A stretch of 64,000 nucleotides of DNA, taken from positions 100,107,001 through 100,171,000 of the forward strand of contig CM074861.1 of NCBI GenBank assembly GCA_037501455.1, read 5' to 3'. Shown here in pieces: positions 1 through 11,986 of this stretch. The notes under the pieces are model-generated. The model was not told where the DNA came from, did not search any database, and saw only the letters and a program-made list of their open reading frames with translations. The translations under genes were made by a program, and so were the position numbers. Origin of the DNA: Lantana camara. Lineage: Eukaryota > Streptophyta > Magnoliopsida > Lamiales > Verbenaceae. Every line of letters begins with the position of its first letter. The stretch's first letter is position 1.

Positions 1-1043
1 GCGGAACAAATCGGGCAGAATAACTCTAATATATACAGGCATCGATAACATAATTTTAAATCATCTAGCATATAATCACAATATGCAAATAATAATTTTG
101 GCAGCACAACAGTATTACCGTACTGCAAAATTGGCTATCAACGGCACTTTTCCAGCACCTCGATATCTTCTCGTGAAACCGGCAGAGCTTCCCCGCAATA
201 TCCCCGATTAAGAAATTGGAGTGTGGGCTCCGGCAGTATTTCGTTAAATACTTTGAGAAAATATTTTTCTAGAAAAACCCTTTTTTCTAAAACCAGAAAA
301 TCCCTATTTTCTAATAATTAAGTGGATTATATATTAATTATATAACCACCTAATTAAGTAATCAATTAATCCTTAATTAAGGATTAATTAAAGTAGAGAG
401 AGAGAGTGCCGAGAGGCATTTTGAATCACAAAATTTGCTGCTGAAATTCATTCAAAAAAAATGGAATTGCAAAGCCCATATTTATAGCCTTCAAATAAGG
501 GCATTTTCGTCCAAAAAATGGAAAATTGCCGTGCACTCCAAGGGCTGCCGGCGAATCCGGGACTGCCACGTGGAAGCACACGCCGCCACGAGCACGGCGG
601 CGCCTGGCACGCGCCAAACGGACGTCGCACGCGCCCACACGCGCCGCCCATGTGGCGGCTGTGTGTTTGGCGCGTGTGGCACGCACGCAGCAACAGGCAG
701 CTGCCACGTGTCCGGTCCGGTCCGATCCGACCGGCGGTTCACGGTTCAGACCGGTTCAGCTGTGAACCGGTCGGTTCAAGCTGGACTCAGCAGCGCCACG
801 TGTCCAAATCCCATTCGGCCACGTGTCCGGGTCGGTCAAACCTTGACCGACCCTATCCGACCCGAACCTGGACCCGCTTCCTGACCCGGTCCGTTTCAAC
901 CCTTGATCCGGACCGTTGACCCGCGCGACTTGGCGCGATCCTGGCCGTCCACGCGGCGTGCCACTTGGCGTCCAGTCAGCGCCACGCGGCGCTGACCCGC
1001 TGACGTGGCATGCCACGTCAGCTACCACGTCATCATTTTTTTT

Positions 1044-1076
<33 letters not shown>

Positions 1077-2179
1077 AAAAATTTTATTTTCTCCAAAATA
1101 AAATTTCGGGCATTTCCAACTCTTTGGAATTTAATTTAATTTTTCAAAAAAAATTACTCGGCTATATTCAAACACTTTGAAAAATCATTTCTCTCTCTCC
1201 TTTTAATATTTTCTCTTTGATCTTCGTTGGGGCTTGCGGGGGGACCTGCAGGACTAATTGATCTTAGCTCCAAACGGGTCAATCTATTATCATCCCATGA
1301 CAATAATTGATTACCGTTTAACAATATTTAATTCCACTAAATAAATATTGTTGAACTCTAAAATTAATTAAATTATTCACGAATTTCTCGATCTAGAATA
1401 ATTTCGCATTTTACTCCTCTGTACAGATATCCATGAAAAATAAATCAATACTACTATCATTTATTTTTCACTTTCAATCTGAAATTTCTTGATTCGCCTT
1501 AAGTCCAAATTCCCTGTATGTGAAACGCATTCAACATACAACTTCGGTGACGAACACACGAAGTACTTTGGCCAAAGTTTCATTTCGAACTTTTTGCAAA
1601 TCTATTTCAGGGGTATCTTTAAACCTTCCAGCAAGGCTACAGATTCCTTGATTAATATTTCTCTCTAGCACATTTCATGCAATCACTGAACGTACAAAGT
1701 ATTTTGGCCACCCGTTACCGAGACCTCACTTCTGAGTACATCACAGTGATTAACACTACATGCCTAAAGTCGAAATACTATCAGGATTAAGAGTCTAATG
1801 CTTCCGAGATTTTATTCATTTTAGATAGCAGTATAAAATGAACAATCTCAATGGTCCAGTTCGATGTTTCCAATCTCATTGAAAATCATCAACATGTTAT
1901 AATTGGAAACTCCATTTCCCTATGACGAAAGACTAATCATCTTATATAACACATTATAGTCTTGATAAGAACAATTTCTTATCATACTGACTAGAACTTT
2001 AATGACACGTGACTTCTGGTATTTAAAGTCTTTTCCTATGAAACACATTTCATATAAAAATACCATCACACGTCATTAATTATTAAATTTGTAAAATACT
2101 CATAACTTGCGATAATTTCAGTTTTATTAATCCAAAATATTTACAATATAATTGGATTTTCAGGGCATTAATCCCAACA
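1..2179 (-). repeat. 3' LTR of Copia-1 (window-truncated)
   Basis: Same sequence as 7582-9760. It ends in ATCCCAACA next to the polypurine tract. It contains a GC-rich block at 540-1030 with CACGTG at 567, 705, 797 and 820 and further ACGT cores at 622, 1003, 1015 and 1027. A TATAAATA box lies on the minus strand at 479-486. Open frames in the GC-rich block occur identically in both LTRs and resemble no protein I know, so they are not called as genes. Confidence 0.95.
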
Positions 2180-2191
2180 ATCTCCCACTTG
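2180..2191 (-). promoter_or_regulatory. Polypurine tract of Copia-1
   Basis: The minus strand reads a purine-rich CAAGTGGGAGAT directly before the 3' LTR start TGTTGGG. This is the position of the plus-strand DNA primer in LTR retrotransposons. It lies 2 bp beyond the gag-pol stop codon. Confidence 0.85.
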
Positions 2192-2193
2192 CC

Positions 2194-5100
2194 CTAAATC
2201 CAATTGGCTACATATCTAAGACCCATCCCTTCTACATGAGTGTCAAAACTCTTTTGCGCCAAAGTCTTAGTGAAGGGATCTGCTAGATTATTTACTGAGC
2301 CAATTTTCACCACTGCCACTTCTCCACGTTCCACATAATCACGTATAATGTGAAACTTCCTCTCGATGTGCTTGGCACGTTTATGACTTCGAGGTTCCTT
2401 GGAGTTGGCCACCGCTCCAGCATTGTCACAGTACAATGTGATTGGCGTAAGTCCGTCCTTGACGACTTCTAGATCCATTAGAAAATTTCGGAACCAATAC
2501 GCTTCTTTGGCTGCTTCTGAAGCTGCCACGTATTCGGCTTCCATGGTGGAGTCAGCAATGCAAGATTGCTTAATACTCCTCCAACTCACGGCTGCTCCTC
2601 CTAGAGTAAACACGTATCCAGACGTCGAACGCCTAGAATCCAAATCAGATTGAAAATCCGAATCTGTGTACCCTATAGGAATGAGCTCATCACTGCGATA
2701 GACAAGCATATAATCTCGAGTCCTTCTCAAGTACTTCAATATATGCTTTACAGCTATCCAGTGTTGGGGTCCAGGGTTTGACTGATATCTGCTGACTAGA
2801 CCTACAGCATAACAGATATCTGGCCTAGTACATAACATGGCATACATGAGGCTTCCGACTGCCGAAGCATACGGAACATCTTTCATTTCTTCTGTCTCTT
2901 CTGGATTCTTGGGACACTGATCCCGAGACAGATGAACTCCATGTCTGAAAGGTAACGATCCTTTCTTGGAATTAGCCATATTATATCTTGCCAACATCTT
3001 ATCTATATATGCTGCTTGTGATAAACCAATCATCTTATTCTTACGATCACGACAAAGTCTGATCCCTAGAATATAACTGGCCTCACCTAGGTCTTTCATG
3101 TCAAACTGATTTGACAACCAAATCTTAACTGCTGACAATATTCCCGTGTCATTCCCAATGAGCAGAATATCGTCAACATATAGAACTAAAAATGTTACAA
3201 CACTGTCATGATGTCTCTTGTACACACATGGCTCATCAGGCAATTGTATAAATCCAAAGGATTTAATTGCCTCATTAAATCTGATGTTCCATGACCTAGA
3301 CGCTTGCTTAAGACCATAAATAGATCTATCAAGCTTGCATACCATATGCTCCTGATTTCTGGCTATAAAGCCTTCAGGTTGAGCCATGTATATCTCTTCT
3401 TGAAGATGCCCGTTCAAGAAGGCAGTCTTTACATCCATTTGCCAAATCTCATAATCAAAATGAGCAGCAATGGATAGGAGAATTCTTATGGACTTAAGCA
3501 TTGCTACAGGCGAGAAGGTTTCGTCATAATCGATACCTTCTTTCTGGGTATAACCCTTTGCCACAAGCCTTGCTTTAAAGGTCTCAACCTTTCCATCTAT
3601 TCCCCTTTTTCTCTTGTAGACCCATTTGCATCCAATAGGTTTAATGCCCTCAGGCGCCTCTACAAGTTCCCAGACTTCATTGGAATTCATTGAATCTAAT
3701 TCAGATTCCATGGCTCTAACCCAACGGTCAGCGTCTATATCCTTTATAGCTTCATCATATGTGACAGGATCAGATACGTCAGATTCAACCACTTGGGTTA
3801 ATCCCAGGTATCTGTCAGGTGCCCTGACAATCCTCCCACTACGACGAGGCTGTTGTGTACTCATTCCTACATCATATGTTGTATCTGGTACATCATATGT
3901 ATCTAACACATTTTCAGTTACTACGGGTTCTTGGAATACAGAATCTGATGTTGTCATTTCTTCTAACACAATTTTGCTTCTACCCTTGTGGTTATTTACG
4001 AAATCATCTTCAAGATATTTGGCATTAGTGCTCACAAACACTTTGTGATCACTCGGATCGTAAAATATACCACCTCTTGTTCCTTTAGGATAACCTATGA
4101 ACAAGCAAACCTCTGTTCTTGATTCCAACTTGTCAGGATCCTTCCTTAACACATGAGCTGGGGTTCCCCATATCCGAAGATAGGAGACACTGGGCTTTCG
4201 CCCTCGCCACAGTTCCATTGGTGTTTTAGGAACCGACTTGGATGGAACAAGGTTTAATATGTGTGCCGCCGTTTCGAGTGCAAAGCCCCAAAACGAACTT
4301 GGTAGGGTAGCATGACTCATCATAGATCTTACCATTTCCATCAGAGTTCTATTTCTCCTTTCTGCAACACCGTTCTGCTGGGGTGTACCCGGTGCAGATA
4401 ATTGAGATCTAATCCCATTTGCAGTGAGAAATTCTAGAAACTCTGTAGACAGATACTCACCACCACGATCTGATCGAAGTGACTTGATACGTTTTCCGGT
4501 TTGATTTTCAACTTCAGCTTTGAATTCTTTGAACTTTTCAAAAGATTCAGACTTATATCTCATCAAATAAACGTATCCGTATCTGGAGTAATCATCCATA
4601 AAAGTGATGAAATACTCAAAACCTCCTCTTGCTTGAATACTCATAGGACCACACACATCCGTATGAATTAACACAAGCAATTCTGTGGCTCGATTACCTT
4701 TAGATTTAAAAGATCTCTTGGTCATTTTACCTTCCAAGCAGGATTCACAGACTGGTAGTTCTGTTAAGTCCAAGGGACTCAACAATTCGTCTGAAATTAG
4801 TCTTTGGATCCTTTTTGGATTAATATGACCAAGACGTAAATGCCACTTGTACGCCTCGTTAGGCATAGGAGTTTTTCTTTTGGATGGTAAGTCAAGCTTA
4901 GCAGTGTTAAATTCGGAATTAGGGTTTTTATCGGGGTATAACAAGAAAAGACCATCTTTTACCGTGCCAGTGCAAATAAACCTTTTATTTTGCTTAATGG
5001 TAAAATTTTGTTCAAAACAAACACTGAAACCATTATTTATTAAACAACTCACAGAAACCAGATTTCTGCGAACACACGGTATGTACAAAGTGTCTTTCAA

Positions 5101-6147
5101 CATCAAAACCCTATCACCAAAATACAAATTTACAGTCCCTACTGCTAATACAGATATACTTGTATTATCTCCGAGCAGTAGCTGCATCTCGCCATCTTCA
5201 AGCTTTTTGGTTAGCTTGAACCCCTGCAACGAATTGCAAATATGATTAGTTGAACCCGAGTCCACACACCAGGAGTCTGGTGGACTTCCAACTAAACATA
5301 ATTCAATTAAACAAGATATCGATATACCTTGTCCAGATGGCTTAGCAGGAAGACTTGCTAAGTATTTTGGACAATTCCTCTTCCAGTGCCCATTTTCTCC
5401 GCAGTGGAAACATTTTCCCTTGCTGGGGTTGCCTTTCTTCTTCTGAACCTTTTTCTTGGGATTGGGAACCTTTCCCTTTCCCTTTTTCCACTTGTTGGCC
5501 TTTGGAGCCGTGGAAGTCGATGCCTGAGCCAGGAGAACAGTTCCCTTAGCTTTCATCACTCCCTCCGCCACTTTAAGTTCGTTCATCAATTCAGGCAGAG
5601 AAAAATCCAATTTGTTCATAGAATAATTTTGCCTGAATATGTCGAACGACTTTGGCAGAGAGCATAGGATCATATCCTGTTTGCTGAGATCATCAAATTT
5701 AGCACCAAGGCTTTCAATTTCGTTCAGGCAAGCCATCATGTTCATGACATGATCCTGAACAGGTGATCCCTCAGACATCTTGGTAACTAACAGCCTCCGC
5801 ATCAATTCGAGCCTCTTGGCTCGATTCTGTCCTCCAAACATTTGATGGAGATGATCCATCATGTTCCTAGCAGTTGGCATCTCATGCATTTGATGCTTGA
5901 GAACATTGGAGACAGATGCCAGGATATAAGACCTAGCCAAATCATTGGACTTGATCCAATTGGCGTAAGCATTTCTCATATCCTGATTGGCTGTAGTTTC
6001 CGGTACCCCCGGACAAGGTTCAGTGAGCACTTGTTTCAGATTCTCGTGACCAAGCACGATGTCAAGATTCATTTTCCAGTCAGCATAGTTAGACCCTTCA
6101 AGCCTATTTTCCCTTAGGATCGATTGAAGCGGGCTAGCGGTCGTCAT
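2194..6147 (-). CDS. Copia gag-pol polyprotein, intact
   Basis: One uninterrupted frame encodes capsid, protease, integrase, reverse transcriptase and RNase H. The frame opens at 6234, but I place the start at Met30 (6147), where the Copia gag begins (MTTASPLQ), giving 1,317 residues. Numbered from the open frame: UBN2-type gag about 40-230; a CX2CX4HX4C zinc knuckle at 275-288 after a lysine-rich stretch; protease DSGST at 325-329; HHCC pre-integrase about 465-500; integrase D526, D589, E625; reverse transcriptase from about 860 with YVDD at 1019-1022; RNase H with MEAEY and the CDN motif, ending GLRYVANWI. All key catalytic residues are present with no frameshift or stop. With apparently identical LTRs this is a candidate autonomous copy. 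Confidence 0.95.
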   Translation of the reverse strand: MTTASPLQSILRENRLEGSNYADWKMNLDIVLGHENLKQVLTEPCPGVPETTANQDMRNAYANWIKSNDLARSYILASVSNVLKHQMHEMPTARNMMDHLHQMFGGQNRAKRLELMRRLLVTKMSEGSPVQDHVMNMMACLNEIESLGAKFDDLSKQDMILCSLPKSFDIFRQNYSMNKLDFSLPELMNELKVAEGVMKAKGTVLLAQASTSTAPKANKWKKGKGKVPNPKKKVQKKKGNPSKGKCFHCGENGHWKRNCPKYLASLPAKPSGQGISISCLIELCLVGSPPDSWCVDSGSTNHICNSLQGFKLTKKLEDGEMQLLLGDNTSISVLAVGTVNLYFGDRVLMLKDTLYIPCVRRNLVSVSCLINNGFSVCFEQNFTIKQNKRFICTGTVKDGLFLLYPDKNPNSEFNTAKLDLPSKRKTPMPNEAYKWHLRLGHINPKRIQRLISDELLSPLDLTELPVCESCLEGKMTKRSFKSKGNRATELLVLIHTDVCGPMSIQARGGFEYFITFMDDYSRYGYVYLMRYKSESFEKFKEFKAEVENQTGKRIKSLRSDRGGEYLSTEFLEFLTANGIRSQLSAPGTPQQNGVAERRNRTLMEMVRSMMSHATLPSSFWGFALETAAHILNLVPSKSVPKTPMELWRGRKPSVSYLRIWGTPAHVLRKDPDKLESRTEVCLFIGYPKGTRGGIFYDPSDHKVFVSTNAKYLEDDFVNNHKGRSKIVLEEMTTSDSVFQEPVVTENVLDTYDVPDTTYDVGMSTQQPRRSGRIVRAPDRYLGLTQVVESDVSDPVTYDEAIKDIDADRWVRAMESELDSMNSNEVWELVEAPEGIKPIGCKWVYKRKRGIDGKVETFKARLVAKGYTQKEGIDYDETFSPVAMLKSIRILLSIAAHFDYEIWQMDVKTAFLNGHLQEEIYMAQPEGFIARNQEHMVCKLDRSIYGLKQASRSWNIRFNEAIKSFGFIQLPDEPCVYKRHHDSVVTFLVLYVDDILLIGNDTGILSAVKIWLSNQFDMKDLGEASYILGIRLCRDRKNKMIGLSQAAYIDKMLARYNMANSKKGSLPFRHGVHLSRDQCPKNPEETEEMKDVPYASAVGSLMYAMLCTRPDICYAVGLVSRYQSNPGPQHWIAVKHILKYLRRTRDYMLVYRSDELIPIGYTDSDFQSDLDSRRSTSGYVFTLGGAAVSWRSIKQSCIADSTMEAEYVAASEAAKEAYWFRNFLMDLEVVKDGLTPITLYCDNAGAVANSKEPRSHKRAKHIERKFHIIRDYVERGEVAVVKIGSVNNLADPFTKTLAQKSFDTHVEGMGLRYVANWI

Positions 6148-7261
6148 TGCTTTAAAACTGAAATATTTTAAAATAGTGCAAGTTATGATTCTGTATTTTA
6201 CTTCTTTTGTGTCTAACCAATAAATGAAATCCACGTAAGCATTTTTGGTTTACACAATGGTGACTTATCTAACCGCAGTTGACTCCCCGGAAGCGAGGTC
6301 GAAAACCGCTTAGAAAAGCAAGTATTAATCTTAATTAACATGCCATCTAGGTAACTCTTACCAAACTATGTTAATCCACCACGTTCACCTTTGGCCTCTA
6401 AGTGAATGTAACATAGCTCCGAAGGGAGGTTAATACATTACTTAGTCAAGCGTATACCATTACCTAGAAATTCATACGAGTAGATCAGACACTCCACGGA
6501 GGCGTGGTCGAGCTGACTTTCCCCGTATTTCATTCTATCCGTAGAAGCCTAATCTTGTACACCGCGAATACATACCCGCCGAAGGGAGTAGTATATATCC
6601 ACTATACTATAGACGGGTAATGGAGGCCGTGAGAATCCAACTCTTTTCATCTCGCTCCCACTTGAATTTTATAAAATTTGTGGATTATCTTTGATTATTA
6701 AATAATCACTTTTGGCGTCTTATTAATTTTGGAAGTAATTAATCTAATTAATAAGCTCCCACTAGGATTATTAAATAATCCTAATAATATTTTAAGGCTT
6801 TAATAACTCTTTATTAATTTAGGCCAAAAAAATATTAATCCAATTATGCATCATATTTAATCTCTATTAAATATTATTTATCTAATCACATTAAATAAAT
6901 CATGCATAATTAAAGCAGCATAATATCACATATTATCATGCCATTTTAAAATTAAAAGCATGCTTGCAAATAATTATCACATAATTATCACGCTTTAAAT
7001 TTTTTAATGACCCCTTAAATAAATATGTTTTAAATTATCACATAATTTAAATCATATTTACTGATTCGGTAATTAACCAGGAAGATTATTGAAATCAATT
7101 CCCAGAAAATTACCATTCCACGCAAATTCCCAGAAACACTGGAGGGGTCACAATGGTCCCACTTAAAACCCAGCCTTCTTAGACAGAACTTACGTGCACA
7201 GTATCAGATTTAAAATTATGCATCTTATGCTTTATCAATGCCAGTATATAATCAGAGCCCC

Positions 7262-7280
7262 GCTCTGATACCAGTTGTTG
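7262..7280 (-). repeat. Second copy of the LTR-end/primer-binding-site junction
   Basis: The 19 bases GCTCTGATACCAGTTGTTG occur here and again at 7459-7477, where they span the true primer-binding site and LTR edge. The inner copy therefore looks like an LTR tip plus primer-binding site duplicated inside the leader. It may be a relic of aberrant reverse transcription; no function is implied. Confidence 0.6.
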
Positions 7281-7458
7281 CCGTTCCTATCTCATAGGGT
7301 GACCAGCAAAGATACCTCACGAACTAGTTTTACGGTGTGCGTCTCCACACAACCAACCTTACCAGCGGGACCGCGAGGGGTAAGAGTCAATACTTCGTCA
7401 CAGGTCACACTGCGAGAACCCCCTCTACGATAGAGCCCCTTACGGGTTACTCAAACTA

Positions 7459-7470
7459 GCTCTGATACCA
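7459..7470 (-). promoter_or_regulatory. Primer-binding site (initiator tRNA-Met) of Copia-1
   Basis: The minus strand reads TGGTATCAGAGC two bases inside the 5' LTR. This is the standard plant Copia sequence complementary to the 3' end of initiator tRNA-Met, which primes minus-strand DNA synthesis. Confidence 0.93.
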
Positions 7471-8059
7471 GTTGTTGGGTGTTGCGTGGCGGGCCCGAGT
7501 TAGAGTGACGGCGCAGCGGAATATAAAAAATTTCGCCATAACCTCGTTATCAAAATATTTCAAAAATATTTTAATAAAGCAGCGGAACAAATCGGGCAGA
7601 ATAACTCTAATATATACAGGCATCGATAACATAATTTTAAATCATCTAGCATATAATCACAATATGCAAATAATAATTTTGGCAGCACAACAGTATTACC
7701 GTACTGCAAAATTGGCTATCAACGGCACTTTTCCAGCACCTCGATATCTTCTCGTGAAACCGGCAGAGCTTCCCCGCAATATCCCCGATTAAGAAATTGG
7801 AGTGTGGGCTCCGGCAGTATTTCGTTAAATACTTTGAGAAAATATTTTTCTAGAAAAACCCTTTTTTCTAAAACCAGAAAATCCCTATTTTCTAATAATT
7901 AAGTGGATTATATATTAATTATATAACCACCTAATTAAGTAATCAATTAATCCTTAATTAAGGATTAATTAAAGTAGAGAGAGAGAGTGCCGAGAGGCAT
8001 TTTGAATCACAAAATTTGCTGCTGAAATTCATTCAAAAAAAATGGAATTGCAAAGCCCA

Positions 8060-8067
8060 TATTTATA
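8060..8067 (-). promoter_or_regulatory. TATA box of the Copia-1 LTR promoter
   Basis: The minus strand reads GCTATAAATATGGGC, a strong plant TATA context. It lies about 80 bp downstream of the nearest CACGTG. The same site is at 479-486 in the other LTR. Transcription would start roughly 30 bp further, near 8030. Confidence 0.7.
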
Positions 8068-8147
8068 GCCTTCAAATAAGGGCATTTTCGTCCAAAAAAT
8101 GGAAAATTGCCGTGCACTCCAAGGGCTGCCGGCGAATCCGGGACTGC

Positions 8148-8613
8148 CACGTGGAAGCACACGCCGCCACGAGCACGGCGGCGCCTGGCACGCGCCAAAC
8201 GGACGTCGCACGCGCCCACACGCGCCGCCCATGTGGCGGCTGTGTGTTTGGCGCGTGTGGCACGCACGCAGCAACAGGCAGCTGCCACGTGTCCGGTCCG
8301 GTCCGATCCGACCGGCGGTTCACGGTTCAGACCGGTTCAGCTGTGAACCGGTCGGTTCAAGCTGGACTCAGCAGCGCCACGTGTCCAAATCCCATTCGGC
8401 CACGTGTCCGGGTCGGTCAAACCTTGACCGACCCTATCCGACCCGAACCTGGACCCGCTTCCTGACCCGGTCCGTTTCAACCCTTGATCCGGACCGTTGA
8501 CCCGCGCGACTTGGCGCGATCCTGGCCGTCCACGCGGCGTGCCACTTGGCGTCCAGTCAGCGCCACGCGGCGCTGACCCGCTGACGTGGCATGCCACGTC
8601 AGCTACCACGTCA
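8148..8613 (-). promoter_or_regulatory. Cluster of G-box / ACGT-core elements in the Copia-1 LTR
   Basis: This block contains four palindromic CACGTG motifs and at least four more ACGT cores, including TGACGTGG and CCACGTCA, in a GC-rich island within an AT-rich LTR. Such motifs bind bZIP and bHLH factors, for example ABA-responsive ABFs. Their position just upstream of the TATA box makes a regulatory role plausible. Activity is inferred. Confidence 0.6.
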
Positions 8614-8624
8614 TCATTTTTTTT

Positions 8625-8657
<33 letters not shown>

Positions 8658-9760
8658 AAAAATTTTATTTTCTCCAAAATAAAATTTCGGGCATTTCCAA
8701 CTCTTTGGAATTTAATTTAATTTTTCAAAAAAAATTACTCGGCTATATTCAAACACTTTGAAAAATCATTTCTCTCTCTCCTTTTAATATTTTCTCTTTG
8801 ATCTTCGTTGGGGCTTGCGGGGGGACCTGCAGGACTAATTGATCTTAGCTCCAAACGGGTCAATCTATTATCATCCCATGACAATAATTGATTACCGTTT
8901 AACAATATTTAATTCCACTAAATAAATATTGTTGAACTCTAAAATTAATTAAATTATTCACGAATTTCTCGATCTAGAATAATTTCGCATTTTACTCCTC
9001 TGTACAGATATCCATGAAAAATAAATCAATACTACTATCATTTATTTTTCACTTTCAATCTGAAATTTCTTGATTCGCCTTAAGTCCAAATTCCCTGTAT
9101 GTGAAACGCATTCAACATACAACTTCGGTGACGAACACACGAAGTACTTTGGCCAAAGTTTCATTTCGAACTTTTTGCAAATCTATTTCAGGGGTATCTT
9201 TAAACCTTCCAGCAAGGCTACAGATTCCTTGATTAATATTTCTCTCTAGCACATTTCATGCAATCACTGAACGTACAAAGTATTTTGGCCACCCGTTACC
9301 GAGACCTCACTTCTGAGTACATCACAGTGATTAACACTACATGCCTAAAGTCGAAATACTATCAGGATTAAGAGTCTAATGCTTCCGAGATTTTATTCAT
9401 TTTAGATAGCAGTATAAAATGAACAATCTCAATGGTCCAGTTCGATGTTTCCAATCTCATTGAAAATCATCAACATGTTATAATTGGAAACTCCATTTCC
9501 CTATGACGAAAGACTAATCATCTTATATAACACATTATAGTCTTGATAAGAACAATTTCTTATCATACTGACTAGAACTTTAATGACACGTGACTTCTGG
9601 TATTTAAAGTCTTTTCCTATGAAACACATTTCATATAAAAATACCATCACACGTCATTAATTATTAAATTTGTAAAATACTCATAACTTGCGATAATTTC
9701 AGTTTTATTAATCCAAAATATTTACAATATAATTGGATTTTCAGGGCATTAATCCCAACA

Positions 9761-10458
9761 CCCCACTTGCTATTTCACCCTGTAGAAGATCAAGAATCGT
9801 TTTATAAACTTCTAAAACCTCAATTTAAACAAAAATAAGAGAAAATGCAAGCAGGGGTCGAAATTCAAGCAAGAATCCACACTAAAATTACCAGAAACAC
9901 CATAGCTGATACATCCCAGAGCAGAAATTGACAATTTTTGAAGAGATTTTCTTGAGAAACCTAACCAACAACAGATTTAATCCTCACCCTCAAAACCCCA
10001 ACACAAATCAAAAGAATTTGTAAGCAAAATGACAAAAAGTTTCCTTCTTCTAAGATTTACCTACAATAAAGGACTGCAAGAAACTCAGCCTTTTTTGGCT
10101 GTTTCTTTCTTGGAGTAGTGTGTGATGGATATAATTCAATGCAAGTGAAACATAACCAGTTTCAAACAAGCAAACCTGCTGCGAGGCTTCATATTAAAGA
10201 CCCAATATTTTCTCCATATCAATTACTAACTGTAAGAAAAATAAATACGGCTGATGTCATCAAAAGTGCCCATAAAGGGACTGTAAGAAAATCATAATGA
10301 ATAAATTCCATATGTATGATTTAAGTAGGCCATCGTAGTTTAACCACTCAACCAAGTATCATCGAATAAAATTTTAACACAGAAACTCACGAACATCAAA
10401 AGAAAAACAATTAACATTAAAATATAGGGTATCACAATAAGAGTGAAAAAGTGGTTAC
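9761..10458. other. Non-coding stretch right of Copia-1
   Basis: AT-rich sequence with no recognisable gene. It begins CCCCACTTGC directly after the LTR. Because the other flank is outside the window, no target duplication can be assigned. It is probably intron or UTR-like sequence belonging to the gene fragments that follow. Confidence 0.4.
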
Positions 10459-10516
10459 CCACAACACTGGATCCTCCTGAACCAAGGGTCATGGTGCAGA
10501 TACGTGAATTGGGTGT
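10459..10516 (-). pseudogene. Unidentified exon-like fragment
   Basis: On the minus strand, TTTGCAG precedes an open block encoding TPNSRICTMTLGSGGSSVV, followed by the donor-like GGTAACC. The splice borders and codon pattern look like a real plant exon, but I do not recognise the protein. It follows the MRS2-like exons in the same orientation but does not match the next exon expected in that family. This suggests a chimera of fragments. Confidence 0.35.
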
Positions 10517-10712
10517 CTGCAAATAGATCGAATCGATCGAAGAGGAAGATTTACGAAAAGGCAAAGAGTCAATAGAATAATCTCAAATTTTTGCTACTAA
10601 TCTGCAAACAAATACAAAACAAACGATATATAATATGCATGAACTTGAAAATATTTTATAGGAATATATAGAGAACAAATAAAAAAGTAAAACGAAAAAA
10701 AGGTAAATGAAC

Positions 10713-11287
10713 CTTTGATGTAAGCATGTCTACAGCTGGGTAAACAGCAGATTCCAGTTCGATTGTGCGAGCAGAAAGGTAACTACAAATGGCTTCCAAT
10801 GCTACCTGCAAATTATCAAGTAAGAACAACAGAAGATAGATTACTGCAAAAATATGAAGATAATAATGAAATAGTATATACCATCTTCTGTGTCAACATC
10901 ATTCTGCATAACCAAATTGCCATCCACATCCTCTTTCTTATGAATCACCTTTAGTGATATCAATCGCCTTCGAAGATCCTCCACAACTGGAACAATGTTA
11001 TCATCTAAAGAATCACGAAGCAACACCTAACCAATACAACGTCGAAATCAAGGACTGATTGGTGGACTTTTTTAACCTTTTCCTCATTGAATTCAAGCAC
11101 AATTTATGGAACAAGCATCAGACCAATATGCTATACATTCAAGAATGGCTACTTATAATGATCAAGAAAGCAATTCAAACATCCAGCACCACCAACTACT
11201 TTTCAACCTTTGAGAATCTTATGAAAGATCAATCTTTATGATTGTAAAAGCTCACCTCTTCAGAAGTAATGATAGCCTTGATATGCT
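10713..11287 (-). pseudogene. MRS2/MGT (CorA-type) magnesium transporter gene fragment
   Basis: Three exon-like blocks lie on the minus strand with AG/GT borders: 11287-11256 (EHIKAIITSEE), 11026-10882 (starting VLLRDSLDDNIVPVVEDLRR) and 10805-10713 ([18 protein letters not shown] onward to DMLTSK). They match the central soluble part of plant MRS2/MGT Mg2+ transporters, nearest in my memory to the MRS2-4 group. The usual PFEFRALE segment between the second and third blocks is missing: only about 75 bp lie there and the phases do not join (145 nt leaves one extra base). The N-terminal region, the later coiled coil and the GMN membrane motif are also absent. This is a broken, partial copy and not a working transporter. 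Confidence 0.75.
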
Positions 11288-11986
11288 CTATCACACCAAA
11301 GAAAACAAGTTAGTACATGAATCTTTGGAAAATTCTAGTCCAAACCGGCCAGCCGAACCCTAACAAATCCCATGCTTATCCGTAGATATCCAAAATCCAA
11401 TTGAGAAAAAGAAAAACTCTGAATAATTCAATAAATGTGGAGTTCAAGATCCACGTATTTTCTGTCAGCTGCAGTCTCACACTTAGAAAAGGGGTATGTT
11501 TGTGTTAGTGGAAGACTAAATGTGCAGACATGTTCCATCTTCAACAACCAAACAATTACTAAAACCAACTAAGCTGCCTGCAGGAGGGGAATCAACAGCA
11601 TCATTATACCATCTATCTATGTAATATCAAGTGAAAACATTCAGTTATCCTAAGAGAAGAGAAGAACGGGTTTCATAAAACAGCACAAAAATCATCCAGT
11701 ATCTTTTCCTACACTTCACAACAGCTCATACAATAAGCTCATCTTCACATACTACATACAAAACATAGAAATGTAATGGAGCTTCAAGTGAAGGGATTAA
11801 CTTGCCTAATTTAACCAAATCCGACCCATTATTGAGTTACCATCTGAATGAAACCCATCAAACCCAGACCTAACACAAACGAACGAAAAATCATATAACC
11901 AAAAATTAAATTTCCGCATGATGTGAACATAAAGATGCATCAAAAATATAAAATCAGCATAATTTGCTCTAAGAATAAGAGATTAC

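Larger units (their letters stand above)
6148..7472 (-). other. Untranslated leader of Copia-1
   Basis: A 1.3 kb non-coding stretch between the 5' LTR and gag. It is AT-rich at 6660-7080 (repeated ATTAAT/TAAATAAT runs) and more GC-rich elsewhere. It carries the primer-binding site at its LTR end and a second copy of that site about 195 bp inside. No long open frame was found. Confidence 0.7.
1..9760 (-). mobile_element. Copia-1: near-complete, very young Ty1/copia LTR retrotransposon
   Basis: In element direction (minus strand) the order is 5' LTR (7473-9760), primer-binding site, 1.3 kb leader, gag-pol, polypurine tract and 3' LTR (1-2179). The left LTR starts 109 bases into the repeat because the window cuts it. 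Aligning position 1 with 7582 gives a constant offset of 7581 to the end with no indel, and every stretch I compared was identical, including a 30-T run. Ends are TG...CA. Integrase precedes reverse transcriptase in the polyprotein, which is the Ty1/copia order. The 2,288-bp LTR is long for Copia. The target duplication cannot be checked because the left flank is missing. The element lies beside, and probably within, the CACTA element that ends at 17073. Confidence 0.95.
7473..9760 (-). repeat. 5' LTR of Copia-1 (complete, 2,288 bp)
   Basis: Begins TGTTGGG and ends CCCAACA on the plus strand, so its tips are inverted. Reading the minus strand, U3 runs from 9760 down through a poly-A stretch (8625-8656) and the ACGT-rich block (8148-8613) to a TATA box at 8060-8067. 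I therefore place the U3/R border near 8030 and R-U5 from there to 7473; this border is inferred from spacing only. Confidence 0.95.

Noticed and set aside
426..1046. Several overlapping open frames of 79-149 codons (and copies at 8007-8627)
   Set aside because: They lie in the GC-rich U3 block of both Copia-1 LTRs, in many frames at once, with no recognisable domain. They are by-products of base composition.
9761..9771. CCCCACTTGC after the right Copia-1 LTR as evidence of a target duplication with TCCCACTTGC after the left LTR
   Set aside because: The left copy is the internal polypurine tract, not flanking DNA; the true left flank is outside the window, so the resemblance is probably chance.
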